A stretch of 64,000 nt of DNA, taken from the NCBI RefSeq assembly GCF_009834805.1, contig NZ_WVHO01000009.1, forward strand, positions 126,501-190,500, in the 5' to 3' direction. Under the pieces are notes generated by a model. That model did no database searches, had not been told where the DNA came from, and saw only the letters and a program-made list of their open reading frames with translations. A program made the position numbers and the translations under genes. Positions 1 through 7,294 of the stretch are shown here, in pieces (position 1 is the first letter of the stretch; each line of letters opens with the position of its first letter). The DNA is from Saccharibacter sp. 17.LH.SD. GTDB lineage: Bacteria > Pseudomonadota > Alphaproteobacteria > Acetobacterales > Acetobacteraceae.

Positions 1-469
1 CTGCTTTGCCACGGATTGTGGTATGAACAACTGTGCCGCCCGTTGAATTCTTTTTCGTCGTAGGCGAGACCATGAAGACAGCATCCGTTCCAGGCTTAAA
101 GGTGGATGCATAATGTGCAGCGGTGAAACGCTGAAAAGCAGCCAAAAGCTGTGAGCGCTCATCGGCCGAGAGGTGGTCAAACCGTAGCCCAATGGAACGG
201 CGCAGAATGGCACTTAGATCAAATGCCTGATCAACGGCGGGACCAATGATAGTGCTACGTTTATCGGCACTATCTCCATCCGTTTCAGCCTTTTGTAGGG
301 CTGCATACAGTCCTTGGATCGGCGTAGTGGCGGCGGATTCGTTTGTATTGCTGGCTGCATGTGCAGCTGACACGATGGGGGTTACACTAAGGCCGCTAGC
401 AACGAATAGGCTTCCAACGAGCAAGACAGAACGGGTAGTGTGAATCATAAAACGCCTGTTCATGTTCAT
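1..469 (-). CDS. hpnM: MlaC/HpnM-type phospholipid- or hopanoid-binding periplasmic protein, 3' end cut by window
   Basis: The reading frame runs off the left edge, so only about 156 N-terminal residues are visible. It opens with a basic start and a hydrophobic stretch ending in an A-H-A-A type signal cleavage site, followed by a helical region that reads like the MlaC/Ttg2D toluene-tolerance family (a run QAFDLSAILRRSIG, then LSADERSQLLAAFQRFTAAHYAS). In this family the protein carries a lipid through the periplasm; the variant beside hopanoid genes is called HpnM. The ATG at 469 follows GGAG with about 7 bases of spacing; an in-frame ATG at 463 is the alternative. It is divergent from hpnH, which supports the HpnM name. 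The family is fairly sure; the exact cargo is inferred. Confidence 0.8.
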   Translation of the reverse strand, partial: MNMNRRFMIHTTRSVLLVGSLFVASGLSVTPIVSAAHAASNTNESAATTPIQGLYAALQKAETDGDSADKRSTIIGPAVDQAFDLSAILRRSIGLRFDHLSADERSQLLAAFQRFTAAHYASTFKPGTDAVFMVSPTTKKNSTGGTVVHTTIRGKA

Positions 470-804
470 GCTATTTCTCCCATATGGTTTCGTACAAGTT
501 TGCCGTCATCCAGCTGCCTTGTAACAGATGGAGACGCTCCGTGCTGTGTTAGATATGATACAGTCATGATGGCAATATGGTGTTTTGTCATTGAATGAAC
601 AGTTACCAACGAGCTATATCAGCACATGAATTGCGTGGCGTTTGCCGTAGCTGGTGCTGCCATGGCCACGCGCAGTCCATATATTGGGCGTGGCTTTGGA
701 AAATATAAAGAGGCAGTTTTCCGGTTTGGTCGCTGTGTGGAATTGTTGTCCCGACATGTCGGGGTGTGCTGGGCGTTGCCCCAGAGAGTGATCAGAGGAT
801 TATA
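470..804. other. Divergent hpnM/hpnH intergenic region
   Basis: The 335 bases between the two start codons hold no credible gene. A minus-strand open frame across it (619-861) lacks a ribosome binding site and family resemblance. The region should contain both promoters. The only clear structure is a perfect 14-base palindrome at 750-763. Confidence 0.6.
750..763. promoter_or_regulatory. 14-bp perfect palindrome upstream of hpnH
   Basis: CCCGACATGTCGGG is a perfect palindrome ending 41 bases before the hpnH start. Its position fits an operator or a short cruciform in the hpnH 5' region. No regulator is encoded beside it, so the function is inferred from position only. Confidence 0.35.
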
Positions 805-1998
805 ATGGCCGTACCATTGATGCAGGCTGTCCGAGTTGGACGGTACGTTCTCAAGCAGCACCTATCAGGGCGTAAACGCTACCCGCTTGTGCTGATGCTT
901 GAGCCGTTGTTCCGTTGCAATCTAGCTTGTGCGGGTTGCGGTAAGATTGATTATCCAGCGAAGATATTAAACCAGCGCATGAGTTTGCAGGAATGTCTTG
1001 ATGCCGATAGTGAAGCGGGTGCGCCCATTATCGCCGTTGCAGGTGGTGAGCCGCTTTTGCACAAAGAGATGCCTCAAATTATTGAGGGTCTGATTGCGCG
1101 TAAGAAATACGTTTATCTTTGCACAAATGCGTTGTTGCTCGAAAAAAAGATTAACGATTATAAGCCATCTCCCTTTTTCTCTTGGGATATTCACCTGGAT
1201 GGCGACCAGCAGATGCATGATTCTTCTGTTTGTCAGGAAGGGGTTTATGACCGTGCTGTCGCCGCTATTCGTTTGGCAAAATCCAAAGGATTCCGTGTTT
1301 CCATAAACTGCACTTTCTTCGATGGTGTCGTCCCGGAAAGAGCTGCTGCTTTCTTTGATGAAGTCATGAAGATTGGTGTTGATGGTATCATGACGGCTCC
1401 GGGCTATGCCTATGAGCGTGCACCTGACCAGGAGCACTTTCTTAATAGGCAGAAAACAAAGACACTTTTCCGGGATATTTTCCGTCTTGGGAAAGGGAAA
1501 AAGTGGCGGTTTACCCAGTCTCCTCTCTTCCTAAACTTTTTAGCAGGGAACGAGAACTATCGGTGCACCCCATGGGGTAAGCCGTTGCGGACCGTCTTTG
1601 GTTGGCAGCGCCCATGCTATTTGCTGGGAGAGGGCTATGCTAAAACGTTCAAGGAATTGATGGACGATACAGCATGGGATCAGTACGGCACAGGTGCTTA
1701 TGAGAAATGCGCAGATTGCATGGTGCATTCAGGGTATGAATCAACAGCGGTTATGGATGCTGTGCGTCGCCCATGGCATTTCATTAAAGTAGCTCTTACA
1801 GGCCCTGAGACAGAGAAACCAATGCTGCCTGAGATTTCTCTCGCTAACCAACGTCCTGCCTCTTATGGGTATGATGAACAGGTGGCTGAGCAGATGAATC
1901 GTATTGAGACAAAAGAGAAACCCAGCCGGGGGCCGCGTATTCGTGTTAACGGTAAGCCGGTTAATACGGCGGTGGAATCTGCCGGCGCAGCGAGATAA
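805..1998 (+). CDS. hpnH: Adenosyl-hopene transferase HpnH (radical SAM)
   Basis: HpnH is the radical SAM enzyme that joins a 5'-deoxyadenosyl group to diploptene, giving adenosylhopane, the first step of the C35 extended hopanoid side chain. The cluster-binding motif CxxxCxxC is at C38, C42 and C45 (CNLACAGC), followed by the GGEPLLHKEMP loop typical of radical SAM proteins. A cysteine-bearing C-terminal region (ECCADC-like, here EKCADCMVHSGYE) fits the family. The start at 805 (MAVPLMQAVRVGRYVLKQ) matches family N-termini and has AGAGGA just upstream; the open frame extends 13 codons further to a GTG at 766, which is unlikely to be used. Length 397 aa, normal. It is divergent from hpnM and followed by a hairpin. 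Confidence 0.95.
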   Translation: MAVPLMQAVRVGRYVLKQHLSGRKRYPLVLMLEPLFRCNLACAGCGKIDYPAKILNQRMSLQECLDADSEAGAPIIAVAGGEPLLHKEMPQIIEGLIARKKYVYLCTNALLLEKKINDYKPSPFFSWDIHLDGDQQMHDSSVCQEGVYDRAVAAIRLAKSKGFRVSINCTFFDGVVPERAAAFFDEVMKIGVDGIMTAPGYAYERAPDQEHFLNRQKTKTLFRDIFRLGKGKKWRFTQSPLFLNFLAGNENYRCTPWGKPLRTVFGWQRPCYLLGEGYAKTFKELMDDTAWDQYGTGAYEKCADCMVHSGYESTAVMDAVRRPWHFIKVALTGPETEKPMLPEISLANQRPASYGYDEQVAEQMNRIETKEKPSRGPRIRVNGKPVNTAVESAGAAR

Positions 1999-2024
1999 TT
2001 AGTATTTAAGGAGTTTCTGCTGGG

Positions 2025-2053
2025 CAGGTAGGCTATGTTTTAGCAGCCTACCT
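2025..2053. terminator. Stem-loop between hpnH and the CorC-like gene
   Basis: A perfect 10-bp inverted repeat (CAGGTAGGCT / AGCCTACCTG) with a 9-base loop lies between the hpnH stop and the next start. There is no long T-run after it, so it may be a weak or Rho-assisted terminator, or an mRNA 3' end stabiliser. Confidence 0.5.
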
Positions 2054-2072
2054 GTTCTATGCTCCCAACCTC

Positions 2073-3365
2073 ATGCTCATCCCTCTTTTAACGATTGTTA
2101 TGCTGATCTTCCTCAATGGCGTTTTTGCTATGGGGGAGTTAGCGCTGATTTCTGCAAAAAAACCGCGTCTTGCACGTATGGCAAGTGAGGGAGTAGCGGG
2201 GGCCGAACGAGCCTTAAAATTAGCAGAGCATCCACATAAATTCCTTCCGACCGTCCAGATTGGCATGACGCTCGTGTCAATTTTGGAAGGGGCCTTCGGG
2301 GGGAGTCAGCTTGAAGAACGCGCGAGTTCTTTTATTGGGCTTGTTCCTGCATTGCGGCCTTTTGCTGGTGAGATTTCGATTGTTGTCGTTGTCGCGCTGA
2401 TTACCTTTGTCATGTTGGTTTTTGGCGAGTTGGTGCCAAAGCAAATTGCGCTACAACGTCCAGAGATAATTGCAAGCCGCTTGTCGCTGTTGCTTCTCGG
2501 TCTAGCGAGAGTGACACAGCCGATCGTCTGGCTCTTGAGTCAAACCTCAAGTTTCGTTTTGCGTTTGATGCGCAGTGGCTCTTTTACCCATTCAGCCGTC
2601 ACAGAGGAAGAATTACGTGCTGTTCTGACGGAGGGGATGCAGGCTGGTATCTTGGAAACAGAAGAAAGAGCCATTATCGAGCGTCTCTTGCGGTTAGCTG
2701 ATCGTCCGGTGAGGGCGATCATGACGCCACGAAATGATTTATTTTGGATAGATCGTCATGCTAGTCGAGAGACGTTGGTCCGTAAATTAAGGCAATCATC
2801 TTATGGCAGAATAGTTGTCTGTGAAGGTGATGTAGACCATCCTGTTGGCGTTATTTTAGCAAAAGATATTATGGATCGCCTTCTCTTGGGGCTGCCTGTT
2901 TCCATCGAAGCTGTATTGAGGGAAGCTCCTGTTATTCCTGATAGTTTGACGGCCCAGGGGATGATCGAACGTCTTAAGGGTATTTCTCTGGGAATTGTCT
3001 TTGTCTTGGATGAGTACGGATCATTCGAAGGCATTGTTACACCATCAGATGTTTTCGAAGCGATTATAGGTGATGAAACCGCAGAGACATCATCAAAAAA
3101 TCTCACGGAAACGGAAGGTGTTGAAGAATGCGAGTTGGATGGTGTGATGCCCGCTGATGAGGTTTCGTCTAAACTCGGTATTCCTCCATTTCCAGATACA
3201 GCGACTTATCACACATTAGGTGGGGCGATTATGGCTCTTTTAAAACGTGTTCCGGCTAAAGGGGACAAAGTCGTTTTTGCCGGGTGGTTATTTGAAGTGC
3301 TTGAAATGGAGCGGCGACGTGTTGTGCGTGTACGGGCAAGCCGTCGGGTTTTGGCACGTAATTAA
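2073..3365 (+). CDS. CNNM/CBS-domain membrane protein of the CorC/HlyC (TlyC) family
   Basis: The 430-residue protein has the standard three-part layout. The N-terminal DUF21/CNNM membrane domain (about residues 1-190) has several hydrophobic segments and the conserved GELVPKQ. A pair of CBS domains follows at about 205-335, with MTPRND at its entry and LDEYGSFEGIVTPSDVFEAI at its exit. A CorC_HlyC transporter-associated domain closes the protein (about 345-425). Relatives are linked to magnesium or cobalt efflux and are often misnamed hemolysins. The ATG at 2073 starts directly with the first membrane helix; there is no good Shine-Dalgarno before it, and the nearby ATG at 2059 is out of frame. 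The transported ion cannot be told from sequence. Confidence 0.9.
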   Translation: MLIPLLTIVMLIFLNGVFAMGELALISAKKPRLARMASEGVAGAERALKLAEHPHKFLPTVQIGMTLVSILEGAFGGSQLEERASSFIGLVPALRPFAGEISIVVVVALITFVMLVFGELVPKQIALQRPEIIASRLSLLLLGLARVTQPIVWLLSQTSSFVLRLMRSGSFTHSAVTEEELRAVLTEGMQAGILETEERAIIERLLRLADRPVRAIMTPRNDLFWIDRHASRETLVRKLRQSSYGRIVVCEGDVDHPVGVILAKDIMDRLLLGLPVSIEAVLREAPVIPDSLTAQGMIERLKGISLGIVFVLDEYGSFEGIVTPSDVFEAIIGDETAETSSKNLTETEGVEECELDGVMPADEVSSKLGIPPFPDTATYHTLGGAIMALLKRVPAKGDKVVFAGWLFEVLEMERRRVVRVRASRRVLARN

Positions 3366-3516
3366 GCTTTTTTAGGATATTGCGGTCAAAAGTATTGTTG
3401 CGCTCTTGGCTATTTGTGGAAGGCCAGATATACAGCCCCGTAGATCACCCTCCCTTGTATCGCTCGATGGTTAGAGTGGTGAGGTGATGGTGATGCGTCA
3501 GTACGGGGAATTGCGC

Positions 3517-3930
3517 ATGATCACGCTCTCGCCAGATTATCGTCCATCTGACGATGAAGAATTCATGAATGAACGACAGCTTGAATATTTTCGCCAGAAG
3601 CTTTTGCACTGGCGAGGGGAGTTGCTGCGTGAAGCTGGAGATACCCTAGCGAGTTTGTCCGAAGGCGGTATTCATGAGGCTGACCTTGCGGATCGTGCGA
3701 CGGTTGAAACAGATCGCGCTTTTGAATTGCGCACGCGAGATCGTGCTCGTAAGCTGATCGGTAAGATAGATATGGCGTTAGCGCGTATTGAAGACGGTAG
3801 CTACGGTTATTGTGAAGAGACTGGTGAGCCGATTTCTCTTCCACGATTAGAGGCACGTCCTATCGCGACGCTTTCTCTTGAAGCCCAAGAGAGGCATGAA
3901 AGACACGAAAAAGTGTACCGTGACGAGTAA
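3517..3930 (+). CDS. dksA: DksA-type RNA polymerase-binding transcription factor
   Basis: DksA binds in the RNA polymerase secondary channel and, with ppGpp, tunes stringent-response promoters. The sequence has the N-terminal DEEFMNERQLEYFRQKLLHWR coiled-coil entry, a long coiled coil with D-rich tip (HEADLADRATVETDR), and the C-terminal globular part YGYCEETGEPI...ARPIATLSLEAQERHE. Only one of the four zinc-finger cysteines of E. coli DksA is present, as in the single-Cys form known from alphaproteobacteria such as Rhodobacter. The start is uncertain: ATG 3517 has GGGGAA 7 bases upstream and gives 137 aa; in-frame starts at 3484 (GTG) and 3487 (ATG) would add about 10 residues. Confidence 0.92.
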   Translation: MITLSPDYRPSDDEEFMNERQLEYFRQKLLHWRGELLREAGDTLASLSEGGIHEADLADRATVETDRAFELRTRDRARKLIGKIDMALARIEDGSYGYCEETGEPISLPRLEARPIATLSLEAQERHERHEKVYRDE

Positions 3931-3983
3931 GGGGCTTGCATAGCTGCTCTTAACACGGTAGGAAGCTCTGCAATAGAGCGTGT

Positions 3984-4058
<75 letters not shown>

Positions 4059-4086
4059 TTCATTTTGGCTAGCAGATTTCCGTTAT

Positions 4087-4117
4087 CAGACAGGGTGTTT
4101 TTTTGTCAACCTGTCTG
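4087..4117 (+). terminator. Hairpin downstream of tRNA-Thr
   Basis: CAGACAGG (4087-4094) pairs with CCTGTCTG (4110-4117). The loop contains seven T residues instead of a T-run after the stem. It is well placed to end the tRNA transcript but is not a classical terminator. Confidence 0.45.
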
Positions 4118-4298
4118 TTCACCCTCTCTGTATAGGGTATCGTTTCGTTTCTTAACTAAGTCGGCAGATTGACTTGTGTCTGTACTTGGGGGAAATGTAG
4201 TCGGAAGTCGTTCTCTTCGTGGTCGACATTAAACCTGCGGGTAGTACCGGGAGGGACAGCACTGTGAACAGTGTTGGTTCTTTGAAAGAAAAGGTTTC

Positions 4299-4670
4299 AT
4301 GATTTGCGGTGTGACCATTTACGGTATTCGTAACTGCTCGACGGTGAAAAAGGCGATAAGTTGGCTAGATAGCCAGGGTATTGCGTATCATTTCCATGAC
4401 GTTCGTAAAGATGGTCTCGCACAGGAGCTCTTGATGACTTGGGTGCGGGCGTTGGGTTGGGAGAGGCTTCTCAATCGTTCGGGAATGACTTTTCGGAAAC
4501 TACCAGAAGAGGACAAAAATGGCCTTGATGAGGCTAAAGCGGTGTCGTTGATGCTGGCGCATCCTGCTTCTATTCGTCGTCCGATAACGGTTTACGGGGC
4601 GTGTATACAGGTGGGGTTCAAGCCAGAGGCTTACGAAGCGGCATTTTTGTTACATTCTGAGGATAACTAA
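4299..4670 (+). CDS. ArsC/Spx-family reductase-like protein (YffB type)
   Basis: This 123-aa protein has the thioredoxin-like ArsC/Spx fold signature: a short strand then YGIRNCSTVKKAISWL with the single active-site-type cysteine C13, followed by VRKDGL and, near the end, the RRPITVYG segment that stands where ArsC family members have the cis-proline loop (IRRPxV). YffB-like members are thought to be glutathione-dependent thiol reductases, but their substrate is unknown and arsenate reduction should not be assumed. The ATG at 4299 follows GAAAAGG. It stands alone between tRNA-Thr and a permease, with about 240 upstream non-coding bases that include a short inverted repeat (CACTGT/ACAGTG at about 4261-4274). 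Confidence 0.85.
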   Translation: MICGVTIYGIRNCSTVKKAISWLDSQGIAYHFHDVRKDGLAQELLMTWVRALGWERLLNRSGMTFRKLPEEDKNGLDEAKAVSLMLAHPASIRRPITVYGACIQVGFKPEAYEAAFLLHSEDN

Positions 4671-4818
4671 ACGTTCTGATTGATACCGACCTTCAGATTC
4701 TGGCCGGTTATTTTGGGTAGATTTTGGAGGACGGAGCAGATTTGCGCCGTCACCCTATTGCATGTGTTGTGCGCATAGCTGCTATATTTTTCCGGAATAT
4801 AGGAAAAAGGAAGACGCT

Positions 4819-6138
4819 ATGGCGAATCCCGACCAACTTGCGAACTCGCTTCGCACCCGTCACATCATGATGATCTCTCTTGGGGGCATGGTGGGTGCTG
4901 GGTTTTTCATTGGAGCAGCATCAGCCATCCTAAAGGCAGGCCCTGCTGTATTCATCTCGTACATCATTTCTGGGTTGATCGTTTATTTGGTCAATCTTTC
5001 TATTCGTGATCTTGCATTGGATGGGGGCCCAGATGGTGGGTCTTTCATGAAGCAGATTCGTACCCACCTTGGTGAGCGCGTGGGCTTTATTGCGGGTTGG
5101 GCCTATTGGTTGACCTGGGTTGTTGTGCTTGGCGCTGAGGTATTGTTTGGTGCTGAGCTTTTACAGCCGTACATTCACTTACCAATTGTGACGTTGGAAA
5201 TCTTGATTCTCATTGTCATGACAGCCGTCAATCTGATGTCGGTTAAAGGTTATGGCGAGTTTGAATATTGGTTTTCTTTGATTAAGCTTCTTGCCATTGG
5301 AGTGTTTGTTGCTGTGGCACTCTGGGCGCTAGGGCGCGGTTTCTTTGGGTGGGGACCACAGGTTCCTGTGATGCATAATATCTTAGGATATGGTGGTTTT
5401 CATCCTAAAGGCTGGATGGCTGTTATTGCTGTTGTGCCGACAATCTTCTTTTCCATGAATGGCAGTGAGATTGTAACGGTTGCCGCGCTTGAGTCTGAAG
5501 ATCCAGATGGCAATATTGTCAGGATTACCCGGACAATTGCTGTTCGGATTGGTGGCTTTTTCCTCATTTCTATCGCCCTGATTTTGGCATTGCGCCCATG
5601 GACGACGTTAGATCCTTCACAGTCACCTTTTCTTTTTGTGCTACGCCAAATTGGTGTTCCATATGTTGATACGTTTGTCTGGGCTGTGATTGTAACGGCT
5701 GTCTTATCATCACTGAACTCAGCGATTTATGTAACGTCACGTATTCTTTTTGAGATGGCGGAACATAAGGATGCTCCTGCGTTCTTTTTGAAGGTTGATG
5801 AGAAGACGCAATTACCACGTCGTTCCGTGATTGCTTGTTTTATCGGTGGTGTAATTGTCGTTCTTGCTTCGACACTTTCGCGTGACGAGATATTCTTTGT
5901 GATGCTGAGTTTGACAGGGACGTTAATGCTCTTCAATAATTTGCTGATTGTTTTGGCACGCATGAAGATGGATGCGAAGAACCAGTTTGCTCCGCGTTTG
6001 GCCTGTTTCTTGCTGGCGATTACGTTTGGGTCGATGTTCTTGGTTCCGAGTACGGTGAGCCAGGCGTTAATGGGGGCTGCTGCGATTGTTATCATCGGTA
6101 TTGCTGCCTATTTCCATAATCGTCGCTTAGAGGCGTAA
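4819..6138 (+). CDS. APC-superfamily amino acid permease
   Basis: A 439-residue, highly hydrophobic protein with about 12 predicted membrane helices. The first helix carries the glycine motif GGMVGAGFFIGAAS typical of amino acid-polyamine-organocation transporters, and the rest resembles the AAT/GABA-permease branch (GSFMKQIRTHLGERVGFIAGWAYW, then FSMNGSEIVTVAALESEDP in helix 6). It should import an amino acid by proton symport, but the substrate cannot be fixed. The start at 4819 has AAAAGGAAG upstream; the open frame begins 19 codons earlier at 4762, a segment unlike family N-termini. It is followed after 36 bases by the membrane-anchored ExoVII-like gene on the same strand, possibly one transcript. 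Confidence 0.92.
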   Translation: MANPDQLANSLRTRHIMMISLGGMVGAGFFIGAASAILKAGPAVFISYIISGLIVYLVNLSIRDLALDGGPDGGSFMKQIRTHLGERVGFIAGWAYWLTWVVVLGAEVLFGAELLQPYIHLPIVTLEILILIVMTAVNLMSVKGYGEFEYWFSLIKLLAIGVFVAVALWALGRGFFGWGPQVPVMHNILGYGGFHPKGWMAVIAVVPTIFFSMNGSEIVTVAALESEDPDGNIVRITRTIAVRIGGFFLISIALILALRPWTTLDPSQSPFLFVLRQIGVPYVDTFVWAVIVTAVLSSLNSAIYVTSRILFEMAEHKDAPAFFLKVDEKTQLPRRSVIACFIGGVIVVLASTLSRDEIFFVMLSLTGTLMLFNNLLIVLARMKMDAKNQFAPRLACFLLAITFGSMFLVPSTVSQALMGAAAIVIIGIAAYFHNRRLEA

Positions 6139-6174
6139 GACTGTTTCTCATTAGGTGAAATACGACAGAGGGAT

Positions 6175-7242
6175 ATGGAAGCTTTTGTGAAGCAGCCCCG
6201 TTCTTCATCATTGGAGAATGGGGGGATCAAGTCGTTAGCGGTGGTAACACCGGCACGGTTTCAATCTTTGGTTGGTAGGCGTGCAAACGAGATTTGCTCA
6301 CGTTTCGAAGAGTGGACTGTCCCTCTGACTGTTATCGGGCGTTTGGGGGCTTTCCCTCCAGACACTTGGCGTCGTTACGGCGTCTTACCACTGCTTGATC
6401 AGCAGGATGGTACGGAAATTCATCTCGAAGTGCCTTCTTCCCTGGTAGAAGAAGATACGTTGAAGCCTGGTGATGTCATAAGGGCGACAGGTTTTGTGCG
6501 TGCGCGATTGCAACGAAGTGAATTAGTCTGCCGATTGGACGTTGTATCCCTGGAGGCTCATGATCACGGGGCCTCTCTCTCATCAGGGAATGGACAGCTT
6601 CTACATAGTTTTTTGCGTGATCTTTCCGTAGGATATCATCCCTTTCCGGTGCGGCCAGAGGCCACATTGCAGGTTTTGGGAATTGGAGTGCTTCCTGCCG
6701 TCTTAGACGAGCTCTGTCAGACGTTGGGTGGCTTATGGCGGGAGAGCTCGGTACAGCGCACCTTGCTGCCAGCTAACGATCCATTAGCTTTTGTGAAACA
6801 ATTTCGTCAGACAGAGTCGTTTGACATTGTGTTGGTCGTTGCGGATGAAAAAAGTGCCGCGATGTTAGAAAACCAGGACGTGTTAAAAATATTGTCTTTA
6901 TGTCCAGCCCACCGCTTGTTGGTTGTGGAGCGTGGAAAGGAAGGAGAAGAGTCTCTCGCGCGCTATGTGGTGGATCATAGCTTTCCAAGCTTTGTCGAGG
7001 CAGGACGTTATATCCGCCGAGAAAAAGCATGTTTTCGAGAGAAACAGGAAGAAGAGAGAGCGATTCAGGAAGAGCTTAGTGCTTTGCGGGCAAGTATTGC
7101 TGAGCTTACGGACACGTCTAATCGGAAAAAAACCAAATTAGGGATCGTGATTTCGTTGAGTGTGTTGGCCGTAGTGATAGCATTCTTCGTTCTATTGATA
7201 ACGAATAGTCGAGTTTTTCATTATGTGATGGGTATTCTGTAA
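6175..7242 (+). CDS. Membrane-anchored protein resembling a degenerate exonuclease VII large subunit
   Basis: This 355-aa protein is not a standard family I can name with certainty. Residues about 20-130 look like the OB-fold of XseA (strand pattern LTVIGRLGAFPPDTW, then DVIRATGFVRARLQRSELVCRLDVVSLE). Residues about 215-280 follow the XseA core in order (FDIVLVVADEKS where XseA has DvxIVxRGGGS; LLVVERGKEGEE where it has VSAVGHExD; ARYVVDHSFPSFVEAGRYI where it has ADFVADLRAPTPSAAAE). The RGGG and GHE motifs are replaced. A charged coiled-coil (about 282-320) and one membrane helix (322-342) follow, so the bulk is probably cytoplasmic. Start 6175 has GAGGGA just upstream. Homology is an inference by eye; nuclease activity is unlikely. 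Confidence 0.55.
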   Translation: MEAFVKQPRSSSLENGGIKSLAVVTPARFQSLVGRRANEICSRFEEWTVPLTVIGRLGAFPPDTWRRYGVLPLLDQQDGTEIHLEVPSSLVEEDTLKPGDVIRATGFVRARLQRSELVCRLDVVSLEAHDHGASLSSGNGQLLHSFLRDLSVGYHPFPVRPEATLQVLGIGVLPAVLDELCQTLGGLWRESSVQRTLLPANDPLAFVKQFRQTESFDIVLVVADEKSAAMLENQDVLKILSLCPAHRLLVVERGKEGEESLARYVVDHSFPSFVEAGRYIRREKACFREKQEEERAIQEELSALRASIAELTDTSNRKKTKLGIVISLSVLAVVIAFFVLLITNSRVFHYVMGIL

Positions 7243-7276
7243 AACCATGCCTATTTGGATAATAGGCATGGTTTTT
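7242..7276. terminator. Bidirectional Rho-independent terminator
   Basis: A perfect 14-bp inverted repeat (AAACCATGCCTATT / AATAGGCATGGTTT) with a 5-base loop, A-rich on the left and T-rich on the right, lies between convergent genes (6175-7242 plus and 7295-8740 minus). It can end transcripts from both sides. Confidence 0.9.
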
Positions 7277-7294
7277 AGAAGAGTTAACGTCGTG

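Noticed and set aside
967-1437. 156-codon open frame on the minus strand
   Set aside because: Lies inside hpnH in antisense; hpnH is certain and no ribosome site precedes this frame.
4261-4274. Short inverted repeat CACTGT/ACAGTG upstream of the ArsC-like gene
   Set aside because: Six-bp arms with a 2-base spacer are too short to claim an operator or terminator without comparison.
5727-6095. 122-codon open frame on the minus strand
   Set aside because: Antisense to the amino acid permease; mirror frame of hydrophobic codons.
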